A stretch of DNA of 64,000 nucleotides, from the NCBI GenBank assembly GCA_900551745.1, contig URXA01000005.1, forward strand, positions 1-64,000, written 5' to 3'. Positions 45,070-54,923 of the stretch are shown piece after piece. The notes under the pieces are model-generated. The model did not search any database. It was given only the letters and a program-made list of their open reading frames with translations, and was not told where the DNA came from. A program made the position numbers and the translations under genes. Numbering within the stretch: the stretch's first letter is position 1; the number at the start of each line of letters is the position of its first letter. The stretch is from an uncultured Phascolarctobacterium sp. Its GTDB lineage: Bacteria; Bacillota; Negativicutes; Acidaminococcales; Acidaminococcaceae.

Positions 45070-45146
45070 ACTTTTGCAGGCTTTTCTGCTAAAATTTTAA
45101 GTTAGGTATAGTGTTTTTTATTGTAAAAATTTAAGGAGTGATTATT

Positions 45147-47669
45147 TTGCTCGAAGGCTTGTTGAAAAAAATTTTTGGTGACCCGAATGAAAAAGAATTA
45201 AAAGAGATCGGAGTCATTGTCGATAAAATCAACGCATTAGAAAAAGATATGGTAGGCTTAAGCTCTGCAAATCTGGCCGCTAAGACAGCTGATTTTAAAG
45301 TACGGTTATCTAAAGGTGAAACAGTAGATGATATTTTACCCGAAGCATTCGCAGTTGTCCGTGAAGCGGCCAAACGTGTCTTAGGTATGCGTCATTTTGA
45401 TGTGCAGCTTATTGGCGGTTGTGTTCTGCACCGCGGTAAAATTGCTGAGATGCGTACTGGTGAAGGTAAAACTCTGGTAGCTACTTTGCCGGCATATTTG
45501 AATGCTTTGACAGGTAAGGGTGTTCATGTTGTTACGGTCAATGAATATCTGGCCCGCCGCGACAGCGAAGATATGGGGCGTGTTTTTAAATTTTTAGGCC
45601 TTTCCGTAGGTCTTATTGCCCATGCGCTCGATTATCCGGACCGCAAGGCTGCTTATGCTGCTGATATTACTTATGGCACTAATAACGAGTTCGGTTTTGA
45701 TTATCTGCGTGATAATATGGTAGTTGATGAAGATCAAATGGTTCAACGGCCTTTAAATTATTGTATTGTCGATGAAGTCGACAGTATTTTGATCGATGAA
45801 GCAAGAACTCCGCTTATTATCTCGGGACCTGGTGAAAAGTCGACAGAACTCTATAAAGTTTTGGCGCAGGTAGTTGCTAAAATGGATGAAGGGGAAGATT
45901 ATACTGTTGATGAAAAGCTGAAAACAGTTGCCCCCACTGAAATCGGTATTGCTAAAGCTGAAAAAATGCTGGGCATAGAAAACATGTATGATACTGAGCA
46001 TGGCGTTGACTTCTCGCATCAGCTGATGTGTGCTTTGAAGGCCAAAGCTATTATGCATCGTGATAAAGATTATGTCGTAAAAGACGGCGAAGTTATCATT
46101 GTTGATGAATTTACCGGTCGGTTGATGTTTGGCCGTCGTTTTTCGGAAGGCCTGCACCAGGCTATTGAAGCTAAAGAAGGCGTTAAAGTTGAGCGTGAAA
46201 GCCAGACTTTGGCAACTATTACCTTCCAGAACTATTTCCGCATGTATGAAAAACTTTCCGGCATGACTGGTACTGCTAAAACAGAAGAACAGGAATTCCA
46301 GAAAATCTACGGACTTGACGTTGTTGTTATTCCTACCAATAAACCTATGGTCAGGATTGACTATCCTGATGTTATTTTGAAAACTAAACGCGCTAAATAT
46401 AAAGCCGCTGTTAATGAGATTGAAGAATGCCATAAGTCCGGACGGCCGGTATTGGTAGGTACTACTTCTATCGCTCAGTCGGAAGAATTATCGGCGATGT
46501 TGAAACGACGCGGTATTCCGCATAATGTTTTGAATGCTAAATATCATGAAAAAGAAGCTGAAATAATTTCCGGAGCGGGTCAATATGGCGCTGTTACCAT
46601 CGCTACGAATATGGCTGGCCGCGGTACGGATATTGTTTTGGGTGAAGGCGTTCCAGAATTAGGAGGTCTTCATATCATTGGTACTGAAAGGCATGAAAGT
46701 CGTCGTATTGATAATCAGCTGCGCGGACGCTGCGCTCGTCAGGGTGATCCTGGTTCTTCCAAATTCTTCCTGTCTTTGGAAGATGACCTGATGCGTTTAT
46801 TTGGTTCTGACAATATTTCCAGTATTATGGACAAACTGGGCATGGAGGAAGATGAACCAATTGAACATAAGCTTGTTACCCGTTCTATCGAATCAGCTCA
46901 GAAAAAAGTCGAAGCCAGAAACTTTGCTATTCGTAAACAGGTTTTGGAATATGACGATGTTATGAATCAGCAGCGTGAAGTTATTTATGCTCAGCGTAAA
47001 AAAATCCTGCAGCAGGCAAATCTGCGTGATACTATTATGGATATGATACATAAAGTTGTAGACCGTACGATGGCGATGTATGCGCCTCCGGAAGTTTATT
47101 CAGAGGATTGGGATTTACAGGCATTGATCGCTTATGCTGAGGAGTTCTATGCTCCGGCAGATATGCTGCAGATTGATTATCTGCAAAATCTCAGCCGTGA
47201 AGAGCTGGAAGAATATCTGCATAAAGTTGCTGATGAACATTATGCTGAACGCGAGGACGCTATTACACCGGAATTAATGCGTGAACTGGAAAATCTGGTA
47301 ATGCTTAAAGTCGTCGATAACCATTGGATGGAACATTTGGATTCTATGGATTTACTGCGTGAAGGTGTGGGCTTGCGTGCGTATGGGCAGAAAGATCCGT
47401 TGGTGGAATATAAATTTGAAGCCTATGATATGTTCCAGGCGATGATTGATGCCATTCAAGACGATGTAGTACGCTATATTTACCGTGTAAATGTTGTGGC
47501 GCAGCCTAAGGTTGAAAATCGTTTGGAAAACGCATCAACTAACAATCCGGGTGAAGGCGATGATGTAAAAAAACAGCCTCTGGTAAAAGGTGAAACGACC
47601 GGACGAAATGATCTTTGTCCCTGTGGCAGCGGTAAAAAATATAAAAATTGCTGCGGTCAGGATAAGTAA
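45147..47669 (+). CDS. secA: Preprotein translocase ATPase SecA
   Basis: 840 residues from TTG 45147, six bases after AAGGAGTG; an upstream GTG lies inside that SD. It drives Sec-dependent export of signal-peptide proteins, including the autotransporters and lipoproteins here. Domains: Walker A MRTGEGKTLVATL, YGTNNEFGFDYLRDNM, DEVDSILIDEARTPL, MTGTAKTEEQEF, TNMAGRGTDI, GRCARQGDPGSS, and a C-terminal zinc-binding CPCGSGKKYKNCC tail for SecB or ribosome contact. Confidence 0.97.
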   Translation: MLEGLLKKIFGDPNEKELKEIGVIVDKINALEKDMVGLSSANLAAKTADFKVRLSKGETVDDILPEAFAVVREAAKRVLGMRHFDVQLIGGCVLHRGKIAEMRTGEGKTLVATLPAYLNALTGKGVHVVTVNEYLARRDSEDMGRVFKFLGLSVGLIAHALDYPDRKAAYAADITYGTNNEFGFDYLRDNMVVDEDQMVQRPLNYCIVDEVDSILIDEARTPLIISGPGEKSTELYKVLAQVVAKMDEGEDYTVDEKLKTVAPTEIGIAKAEKMLGIENMYDTEHGVDFSHQLMCALKAKAIMHRDKDYVVKDGEVIIVDEFTGRLMFGRRFSEGLHQAIEAKEGVKVERESQTLATITFQNYFRMYEKLSGMTGTAKTEEQEFQKIYGLDVVVIPTNKPMVRIDYPDVILKTKRAKYKAAVNEIEECHKSGRPVLVGTTSIAQSEELSAMLKRRGIPHNVLNAKYHEKEAEIISGAGQYGAVTIATNMAGRGTDIVLGEGVPELGGLHIIGTERHESRRIDNQLRGRCARQGDPGSSKFFLSLEDDLMRLFGSDNISSIMDKLGMEEDEPIEHKLVTRSIESAQKKVEARNFAIRKQVLEYDDVMNQQREVIYAQRKKILQQANLRDTIMDMIHKVVDRTMAMYAPPEVYSEDWDLQALIAYAEEFYAPADMLQIDYLQNLSREELEEYLHKVADEHYAEREDAITPELMRELENLVMLKVVDNHWMEHLDSMDLLREGVGLRAYGQKDPLVEYKFEAYDMFQAMIDAIQDDVVRYIYRVNVVAQPKVENRLENASTNNPGEGDDVKKQPLVKGETTGRNDLCPCGSGKKYKNCCGQDK

Positions 47670-47763
47670 GATTTACAGAAAGTTATAGTTGGTTTTAGTC
47701 ACAGTAAAGTTGAAGCGGTAAGTTTCAACTTTACTGGTGTTATTAAGAGAGGATGTGAAGTTA

Positions 47764-48871
47764 GTGTTGATTGAGGAATATAAACCGGAGATTGCCGCAT
47801 TAAAACAGAAACTAGAGGAAATGAGGGGATCTCTTTGACGTAGTTGTCAAAGAGGACCGTATTGCAGAATTAGAACATAAAATGGGTGCACCTGGATTTT
47901 GGGATGAAACTGAAACGGCGCAGAAAACTGCTCAGGCTGTAACGCAGTTAAAAGAAGAGGTAGAAACATTTCGTTCTTTGGAAACCAGAGTAGAGGACCT
48001 GGAAGTTTTGTGTGAACTGGCGATGGAAGAAGATGACGAAAGTCTGTTACCTGAAATGGAAGAAGCGCTGGCTTCTATTCGTACTGATGTTGAACATTTA
48101 GAATTAGGCATGCTTTTGAATGGCGAGTACGACGCCAATAATGCTATTCTTACATTACATGCAGGCGCTGGCGGAACAGAAGCGCAGGATTGGACTTCCA
48201 TGCTGCTGCGTATGTTTTCCCGCTTTGCTGAACGTGAAGGTTATGAAGTGGAAATGCTTGATTATCTTCCGGGAGATGAAGCCGGTGTCAAAAGTGCTAC
48301 GCTTCAGATCAATGGACATAATGCTTACGGCTATTTGAGAAGTGAAAAGGGCGTACATCGTCTGGTGCGTATTTCTCCGTTTGATGCGAATGCCCGCCGT
48401 CATACTTCTTTTGCTGCTGTAGATGTTATGCCGGAGCTGGATGACAGTGTTGCAATTGAGATCAATCCTGCAGATTTAAAAGTTGATACCTATCGAGCTA
48501 GTGGTGCGGGCGGACAGCATGTAAATAAAACGAGCTCTGCTGTGCGTATGACGCATCTTCCTACGGGAATAATCGTACAGTGTCAGACACAAAGGTCACA
48601 GATACAGAATCGGGAACGGTGTTTGCAGCTTCTGCGTGCAAAGTTATATGAATATGAAAGAGCTAAGCAGGATGCTTTGAAAAACGACATCGCCGGTGAC
48701 TATCAGGATATAGAATGGGGCAGTCAGATCCGTTCATATGTATTCCAGCCTTATAAACTGGTAAAAGATCATCGGACTAATGCTGAAACAGGTAATGTGC
48801 AGGCTGTCATGGACGGTGGTTTGGAAATGTTCGTTGAAGCATATCTGCGCAGCCAGCAAAAGAAACTGTAA
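47764..48871 (+). CDS. prfB: Peptide chain release factor 2 with programmed frameshift
   Basis: Release factor for UGA and UAA. The first 24 codons (GTG 47764, LIEEYKPEIAALKQKL, ending RGSL) run into TGA at 47836; a +1 shift at CTT-TGA-C continues as DVVVKEDRIAELEHKMG in the long frame to 48871. The long frame alone would seem to start at 47882, which is internal. The catalytic loop is ASGAGGQHVNKT with GGQ, and the UGA-specificity region lies before it. SD GAGAGG. Frameshifting is autoregulatory: low RF2 slows reading of the TGA and favours the shift. Confidence 0.95.
47824..47839 (+). promoter_or_regulatory. RF2 programmed +1 frameshift site
   Basis: AGGGGATCTCTTTGAC: an internal SD (AGGGG) stands just before CTT TGA C, the classical RF2 slippery codon, stop and following C. 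Reading frame continues without interruption after the T of TGA is skipped. Confidence 0.93.
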
Positions 48872-48911
48872 TCGTTGAAAAAGAAATTTTAAATTAGGTG
48901 GAGATCAGCTG

Positions 48912-51014
48912 ATGAAAAGCCGTTATAACCCTGTACTTATTGCGATAATAGCTATAGGTTTGATAGTTTCACTATGGTTGAACTATCAGCGTCATGAAAT
49001 TGAGCAGCGCAATGATACTGTTGAGATGGCAATGGAATATGAAGGGCTGGAACACATAGCTAACTGGGAAGGCTTGTCTTTTAATGACGTGCTGGCAGGA
49101 TTTAAAAAGGCCGGAGTTACAAGTCTGGTAGTCTTTGATACTACCTTAGAGAAGCTTAACAACAACGGTTCTATCGTAGCTGTTACTGGGGAAGAGCTGC
49201 TTAAAGGCTCTGCTTTGGGTGGTGACGGTGGCAAATTTGCTCCTGTGCTTTCTGAAGGTATTGTGGTGCCAAATGCTGTTTACGTGACTGTTGGAACGTC
49301 ATATGATGTTTTGACAGAAGTGGTAGAGGATCTGTATCTGCGTTATGGTAAGGATCGTTTGCGGATAGTAAACAACGAACCGCAGATAATTGAGATTTTA
49401 GGCAATCCAATGGTTATCACAGAAGAAAATTATGACAGTAAGCCGGGCGTTATGCAGGCTCCTTTAGGCCTTTCGACAGAAGAGATGCGTAAAGCAAAAG
49501 CTTTTGGTTTTAATGTTATCGTCAGACCAATGAATTATCTGCCTAATGATTATGATAAAATCAGGAGTATTTTCCGTAGGATCGATAAGTCTGGTGCAAA
49601 TGTGACCGGATATATAGGCTGTGGCCGTGAAGTAGTTGGTTATCCGGATTATATTGCCTATATGGCGCATAAGTTAAAGAAACAGAATATGACTTTTGGA
49701 ATGGTAGAACATTATACACAGCTGCAGTTTGCCGCAATGGACGGACTTCTGCCTTTAGCTGAGCATATGGACTATCGTGTTGCACGTACGTATATTATTG
49801 ACAAGGCCGAGCAGAGAAAACTGAAAATGCCGGAAGCTTTGAGGCGCTGGGCGCTGACAGATGAAGAACGTAATATCCGTATCAATTATATTAAACCGTT
49901 TATGATTCCTCAGGAAGGCAGGGATATTTTAGAGCTTAATCTGGATTATGTTTCTAAAATTGCCGAAGATGTGCAGGCAAGAGGCTATAAGCTTGGACCG
50001 GCAGGAGTATTTTCTAAAAATACTGCTGATGGCAAGTTTGCACCATACTTCCCGGAACGGGTATGGTTAGTGCCGCTGGCATTTGCTATTCTGGCCGGTG
50101 GAATTATGTATTTGACGTTGTTGTTTGATTTTAGTAAAAAAATGCAGTATGCGTTATTACTGGCTGGCGGTATTGTTGCCGGTGTAACTTTGCTGAAATT
50201 TGGCGGGATACTTACACGTCAGCTGCTGGCTCTGATGGCAGCAACTGTCTTCCCCGTATTATCTATGACTGTTATCGTCGAACTTTGGGAGTCCTGTAAA
50301 AAAACGGCTTCAAACACGTTGAAGATTATTGTTAGTGCCACCTGGCAGCTGGCTTTGGCTGTGATGCTTTCTTTAATTGGAGCGTCCTTTGTATCGGCTG
50401 TTTTAGGTGACAGCAGGTTTTTCCTGGAAATCGACATTTATAAAGGGGTGAAATTAACATTTATTTTGCCTGTGCTGTTGATTTCACTGTGGTATATGCA
50501 GCGGTTTAATGTTTTGAGCAAAGGCCAGATAGGAAACTTGGCTGTACATCTGAAAAATTTCTTCAGTACTAAAATAACAGTAAAGCATGTTGCATTTTTA
50601 GGGGCATTGGCTTTTGTAGCATATATTTTTGTTGGCCGCAGCGGACATACAGCAGGGGTTCCGGTTCCTGCTCTTGAAATTAAAATGCGTCTGTTCCTGG
50701 AACAGATCATGTATGCCCGTCCGCGCGAAAAAGAATTTATGATTGGTCATCCAGCGTTTTATTTAGCGGCATTTGCGGCATATAAACAAGCACCTCGTTT
50801 ATGGCAGATGCTGTTGGTTGTTGGGGCCACCATTGGACAGGGGTCTTTGGTACAGACTTTTGCACACATGCGTACCCCTGTTATCATGAGTTATATTAGA
50901 GCCATAGATGGCTATGCTCTTGGTGCCGTATTAGGTATCATTGCTGTTATCGCCGTTTCTATTTTGCTGCCTTATGTGCAGAAATGGCAAAGGAGATTCT
51001 TAGAGCATGAGTAA
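48912..51014 (+). CDS. DUF5693-like multi-span membrane protein
   Basis: 700 residues. One N-terminal membrane anchor (YNPVLIAIIAIGLIVSLWL), a large extracytoplasmic domain to about residue 370 (TSLVVFDTTLEKL, then PNAVYVTVG, VTGYIGCG), and then roughly eight to ten membrane helices. It resembles DUF5693 proteins found beside csaB in diderm Firmicutes. Function unproven; neighbourhood suggests envelope polymer assembly or anchoring. Its end overlaps csaB by eight bases, so translation is coupled. Confidence 0.7.
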   Translation: MKSRYNPVLIAIIAIGLIVSLWLNYQRHEIEQRNDTVEMAMEYEGLEHIANWEGLSFNDVLAGFKKAGVTSLVVFDTTLEKLNNNGSIVAVTGEELLKGSALGGDGGKFAPVLSEGIVVPNAVYVTVGTSYDVLTEVVEDLYLRYGKDRLRIVNNEPQIIEILGNPMVITEENYDSKPGVMQAPLGLSTEEMRKAKAFGFNVIVRPMNYLPNDYDKIRSIFRRIDKSGANVTGYIGCGREVVGYPDYIAYMAHKLKKQNMTFGMVEHYTQLQFAAMDGLLPLAEHMDYRVARTYIIDKAEQRKLKMPEALRRWALTDEERNIRINYIKPFMIPQEGRDILELNLDYVSKIAEDVQARGYKLGPAGVFSKNTADGKFAPYFPERVWLVPLAFAILAGGIMYLTLLFDFSKKMQYALLLAGGIVAGVTLLKFGGILTRQLLALMAATVFPVLSMTVIVELWESCKKTASNTLKIIVSATWQLALAVMLSLIGASFVSAVLGDSRFFLEIDIYKGVKLTFILPVLLISLWYMQRFNVLSKGQIGNLAVHLKNFFSTKITVKHVAFLGALAFVAYIFVGRSGHTAGVPVPALEIKMRLFLEQIMYARPREKEFMIGHPAFYLAAFAAYKQAPRLWQMLLVVGATIGQGSLVQTFAHMRTPVIMSYIRAIDGYALGAVLGIIAVIAVSILLPYVQKWQRRFLEHE

Positions 51015-52110
51015 AATTTTGATTTCCGGTTACTACGGTTTTGCTAATGCCGGTGACGAAGCCATGCTTACTGCTATTATAGAATCGTTGCGGCAAGTGG
51101 AGGAAAACGTAGAACTGACCGTGTTGTCAGGCAACCCGGAAGATACTGCGGCCAAACACCAGGTCTGCAGTGTATATCGCTTTAATCCGTTGGGAATTAT
51201 TCGAGCGATGAATGCTTCTGAATTGATTATTTCAGGAGGCGGAAGCCTGCTTCAGGATGTGACCAGCAAGCGAAGTTTGTTATATTACCTGAGCATCATT
51301 GGCCTAGGGAAATTTTTTGGGAAAAAAGTAATGCTTTTTGCTCAAGGTATTGGACCTATCAGAGCAAAATGGGCTCGAAATTTAACCAGTTTTGTTTGCA
51401 ATAAGGCAGATTTGATTACAGTAAGAGATAATGAGTCGGCAGCGGAACTAATGGAAATGGGAGTACAGCCAGATAAGATAACAGTTACGGCTGATTCAGT
51501 GCTCTCGCTTAATCCGGTAACAAAAGAATGCGGACAGTCTCTGCTGCAGGAGGCTGGTGTTGATTTAACAAGACCGGTTATCGGTATCTCTGTGCGCCCA
51601 TGGCCTGGTGACAGTAAATGTTTCCAGGTTTTGGCTGAAGCGGTTTCTAAATTACAGCAAAGCTATGGAGCGCAGCTGATTTTGCTGCCGCTGCAGTATT
51701 CTGTGGATGTAAAAGCTTGCGAAAAACTGCGCAAAGCTTTGATTTATCAAAAGGATATATTTTTGTTAAATGAAAAATATAATACTGAGGAATTTCTTTC
51801 TGTCATAGGCAATTTTGACCTTTTGATTGGAATGAGGCTGCATGCGCTGGTTTTTGCCGCAGTAATGCAAACGCCGCTGTTGGCAATATCTTATGATCCT
51901 AAAGTAGACAGCTTTGTAAACGCTATTGGTGAAAAACCTATTGGAACTGTTGAAAAAATTGATAGTGATACGATTGTTCAGGCTGCTGTAGCCGGTTGGC
52001 AGAAAACTCCGCTTGAACAGAATAAGAATATTGAGATTCTGCGGCATAAAGCACAGATCAACTCTGATGAAGCTTTTGCTTTGCTAAAAAAGGTTGAAGA
52101 AAAACGATGA
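51007..52110 (+). CDS. csaB: Polysaccharide pyruvyl transferase CsaB
   Basis: 367 residues. Starts inside the preceding gene (overlap eight bases). CsaB hallmarks: ISGYYGFANAGDEAML at the N-terminus, IISGGGSLLQDVTSKRSLLYYL, LFAQGIGPI, and late IGMRLHALVFAAVMQTPLLAISYDPK. CsaB adds ketal-linked pyruvate from PEP to a cell-wall polymer, the ligand for SLH-domain proteins. In an organism with an outer membrane this bears on how OmpM-like SLH proteins tether it. Confidence 0.9.
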   Translation: MSKILISGYYGFANAGDEAMLTAIIESLRQVEENVELTVLSGNPEDTAAKHQVCSVYRFNPLGIIRAMNASELIISGGGSLLQDVTSKRSLLYYLSIIGLGKFFGKKVMLFAQGIGPIRAKWARNLTSFVCNKADLITVRDNESAAELMEMGVQPDKITVTADSVLSLNPVTKECGQSLLQEAGVDLTRPVIGISVRPWPGDSKCFQVLAEAVSKLQQSYGAQLILLPLQYSVDVKACEKLRKALIYQKDIFLLNEKYNTEEFLSVIGNFDLLIGMRLHALVFAAVMQTPLLAISYDPKVDSFVNAIGEKPIGTVEKIDSDTIVQAAVAGWQKTPLEQNKNIEILRHKAQINSDEAFALLKKVEEKR

Positions 52111-52179
52111 ATTAGGATTTGTCGTGATGATAAAGACTGGCCTAATTGTTTGAGTGTTGAAGAGAAGGGAGCTTTCACT

Positions 52180-52866
52180 ATGCTTTTAATGACCGACGTC
52201 AGTAAAACATATCCAAGCGGTTCAGTAGCTTTGCGTGATGTCAATATCCATATCCAGCCTGGCGAATTTGTTTTTGTGGTCGGGCCGAGCGGCGCCGGAA
52301 AATCCACTTTTATTAAGATGCTTTTTCGTGAGGTAATACCAACTACAGGCAATATATATGTAAACGGTGTGGATCTATTGGAGCTTAAAGAAAAGGAAAT
52401 TCCTTATTTGCGCAGACAGTTAGGGATTATTTTTCAAGATTACAGGTTACTTCCTGATCGAACTGTTTATGACAATGTTGCGTTTGCGATGCAGGTTATT
52501 GAGACTCCCTATCGTAAAATCAAACGCCGCGTGATGAGTGTGCTGGATTTAGTAGGATTGCGTAAACGGGCCAATTCCTATCCAACAGAATTATCAGGTG
52601 GCGAACAGCAGCGTGTAGCGATCGCACGTGCGATTGTCAATGATCCGCTGCTCGTAATTGCCGACGAGCCGACAGGTAATCTTGATCCAGAAACAAGTTG
52701 GGATATAATGCGTATTTTCAGTGAGATCAATGAAAGTGGTACTACTATCGTGATGGCGACACATGATAAGGAGATCGTTGATAATATGGAAAAACGGGTT
52801 ATTGCCATTGAAAAAGGATCGATTGTCCGTGATGATTTAAAAGGGGTATACGGTTATGAGTCTTAG
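52180..52866 (+). CDS. ftsE: Cell division ATPase FtsE
   Basis: 228 residues from ATG 52180 after GAAGGGAG. Walker A GPSGAGKST, Q-loop IFQDYRLLPDRTVYDNVAFA, signature LSGGEQQRVAIARA, Walker B VIADEPTGNLD and switch MATHDKEIVD. The LLPDRTV motif is characteristic of FtsE. With FtsX it forms a type VII ABC complex that activates a periplasmic murein hydrolase, very likely the EnvC-like protein encoded two genes on. Confidence 0.95.
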   Translation: MLLMTDVSKTYPSGSVALRDVNIHIQPGEFVFVVGPSGAGKSTFIKMLFREVIPTTGNIYVNGVDLLELKEKEIPYLRRQLGIIFQDYRLLPDRTVYDNVAFAMQVIETPYRKIKRRVMSVLDLVGLRKRANSYPTELSGGEQQRVAIARAIVNDPLLVIADEPTGNLDPETSWDIMRIFSEINESGTTIVMATHDKEIVDNMEKRVIAIEKGSIVRDDLKGVYGYES

Positions 52867-53743
52867 CACAAAAGAATATTTTATCCGGGAAACCTATAAA
52901 TCTATCAAACGCAACGGCTTGATGAGTCTTGCCTCAGTATCTACTGTAGCACTTTCATTACTTGTTTTAGGTATGTTTCTGCTGATTTTTATCAATACTA
53001 ATAATTTGGCACAATATCTTGAAAGTCAGGTGCAGATTACTGTTTATATGGAAGATTCTGTTGAAGCTCCCGGGCTAAGCGATATGAAGCAGACACTGGA
53101 AAATTTGCCCGGTGTTCTAAGCGTGACAGAGGTCAGCAAACAAGAAGCTCTTTCCAGATTTAAGGAACGGCTGGGGCAGCAGGAAAAGTTGCTGCATTCA
53201 TTAGGAACCGATAATCCTTTTCCTAATTCATTTGAAGTGCAGGTAGACCGGCCAGATAGAATTAATGAACTGGCACCGCAGATACACGAAATGGAAGGTG
53301 TAGAAACGGCTAAATTTGGTCAGGAAATAGTAGAACATATTTTTCAGATGACGAAAATACTGCGCATTGGCGGTGTTGTTCTGGTAATTTTACTGGCTCT
53401 TGCAACACTGTTTATTATTGCTAATACTATTAGGTTAACTGTTTTTGCCAGGAGAAAAGAGGTCAATATTATGAAATATGTTGGCGCTACCGACTGGTTT
53501 ATCAGGTGGCCTTTTATCCTGGAAGGCATGACGCTTGGTTTTTTTGGGGCGTTGATTGCTAATTTTGTTATTAACGGTACCTATGCGGCGCTTTTGTCGC
53601 GTATTTATGCGACACTGGCTTTTTTACCGATGGTGCCGGCATATCCAATGCTCACCTATGTCGATATTTCTATTATTTTAGCCGGAACGGCAATTGGTGC
53701 GGCAGGAAGTTATATTTCCTTGCGTAAGTTTTTAAAAGTTTAA
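52856..53743 (+). CDS. ftsX: Cell division membrane protein FtsX
   Basis: 295 residues. Overlaps ftsE by 11 bases. Cytoplasmic start (YFIRETYKSIKRNG), first helix (about 20-45), extracellular domain (VQITVYMEDSVEAPGL to about residue 165), then three helices with the FtsX pattern ANTIRLTVFARRKEVNIMKYVGATDWFIRWPF. It transmits the ATPase cycle of FtsE to a murein hydrolase regulator outside. Confidence 0.95.
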   Translation: MSLSTKEYFIRETYKSIKRNGLMSLASVSTVALSLLVLGMFLLIFINTNNLAQYLESQVQITVYMEDSVEAPGLSDMKQTLENLPGVLSVTEVSKQEALSRFKERLGQQEKLLHSLGTDNPFPNSFEVQVDRPDRINELAPQIHEMEGVETAKFGQEIVEHIFQMTKILRIGGVVLVILLALATLFIIANTIRLTVFARRKEVNIMKYVGATDWFIRWPFILEGMTLGFFGALIANFVINGTYAALLSRIYATLAFLPMVPAYPMLTYVDISIILAGTAIGAAGSYISLRKFLKV

Positions 53744-53758
53744 CAGCGGAGGCCGATT

Positions 53759-54892
53759 ATGCCAAAAAAGAAAGTTCTTATGGCTGTATTGGCGTTAATA
53801 TTCGCTGTTATGCAGATTTTGCCGGCTTTTGCGAATGAGCTGGAAGATAAGCAAGCGGAATATGATGACGTACAGCAAAAAATGCAGCAAATGGAAATAG
53901 CTAAAGAACGTGCTCGTCGTGAAGCAGAAGCTGCCAGTGACAGAATGGAAGAGATTGTTGCTGAGTTGAATCGTCTGCAGGCAGAAATCAAAGAGATCGA
54001 AGCCAAACGTGATAAATTACAGCCGCTGATTGATGAAAATCAGGAAGTTTTAGCAGAAAAGAAAGCCAAAATGGAAGGCCGTATGAAGATTTATCGCCAG
54101 CGTCTGCGCGATATTTATATCAATGGGCAAATCAACTATCTTGATGTACTGTTGGGTGCAAAAGATTTTTCAGATTTTTCTTCAAGAATGTTTTTGTTGC
54201 AAAAAATTATCAGCCGTGATTTGGCAATGATGGATACGATCATGAAGGAAACTGCTGAAATCGAAGCGCGTCAGAAAGAATTGGATGCGCAGATGGCTGA
54301 TATTGAAAAAATGCGTAGTGACCTTGATGAGAAACAAAAGAAAGCTGAATCCAGCAAGGAAGAGCGTGCTCAACTGCTTTATAGGGCGGAAGAAGAAAGT
54401 CGCCAGGCTGATGAAGATTATGATCGCTTACTTGCTATTTCCGAGAATATCGCTAGTATGTTGAGAAGCTTGGAGCGTAGTTCTTCTATGCCTACGGGCG
54501 GTGGAACCGGTAAGTTTATCTGGCCGGTAACAGGTGAGATAACTTCTTATTATGGTTGGCGTACACATCCTGTATTTGGTACAACGAGATATCATTCCGG
54601 TATGGATATTGCCTGTGATTATGGTACACCGATTGTAGCTGCTGACTCTGGTACAATAATCTATTCCGGCTGGATGGGCGGTTATGGTTATGCGGTGATG
54701 ATCGATCATGGCGGCGGGCTGGTTTCTTTGTACGGCCATAATCAGGAACTTGCCGTCAGCGAAGGACAATATGTAAATAAAGGTCAGGTAATCTCATATG
54801 CAGGCAGTACTGGCTGGTCGACTGGTCCGCACTGTCATTTTGAAGTACGTATCCACGGTGAGGTAACAGAACCGTTGGATTATTTGCCTTGA
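53759..54892 (+). CDS. EnvC-like M23 peptidoglycan hydrolase/activator
   Basis: 377 residues: signal peptide (cleaved near FA-NE), two long coiled-coil stretches (about 27-115 and 155-235) and a C-terminal M23/LytM domain (about 258-375). Zinc ligands are visible: HSGMDIA (His, Asp) and GPHCHFEV (HxH), so unlike E. coli EnvC it seems catalytically competent. It starts 15 bases after ftsX; the coiled coil would contact FtsX. Role: septal peptidoglycan splitting. Confidence 0.9.
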   Translation: MPKKKVLMAVLALIFAVMQILPAFANELEDKQAEYDDVQQKMQQMEIAKERARREAEAASDRMEEIVAELNRLQAEIKEIEAKRDKLQPLIDENQEVLAEKKAKMEGRMKIYRQRLRDIYINGQINYLDVLLGAKDFSDFSSRMFLLQKIISRDLAMMDTIMKETAEIEARQKELDAQMADIEKMRSDLDEKQKKAESSKEERAQLLYRAEEESRQADEDYDRLLAISENIASMLRSLERSSSMPTGGGTGKFIWPVTGEITSYYGWRTHPVFGTTRYHSGMDIACDYGTPIVAADSGTIIYSGWMGGYGYAVMIDHGGGLVSLYGHNQELAVSEGQYVNKGQVISYAGSTGWSTGPHCHFEVRIHGEVTEPLDYLP

Positions 54893-54923
54893 TTTAAAGG
54901 AAGATAAGCGGGGGCAGGGAGTT

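Noticed and set aside
47703..47735. Hairpin AGTAAAGTTGAA/TTCAACTTTACT between secA and prfB as a terminator
   Set aside because: The stem is good but no T run follows; it may be an mRNA element, but termination is not supported.
47882..48871. Truncated prfB
   Set aside because: The missing N-terminus is present in the other frame and joined by a canonical recoding site.
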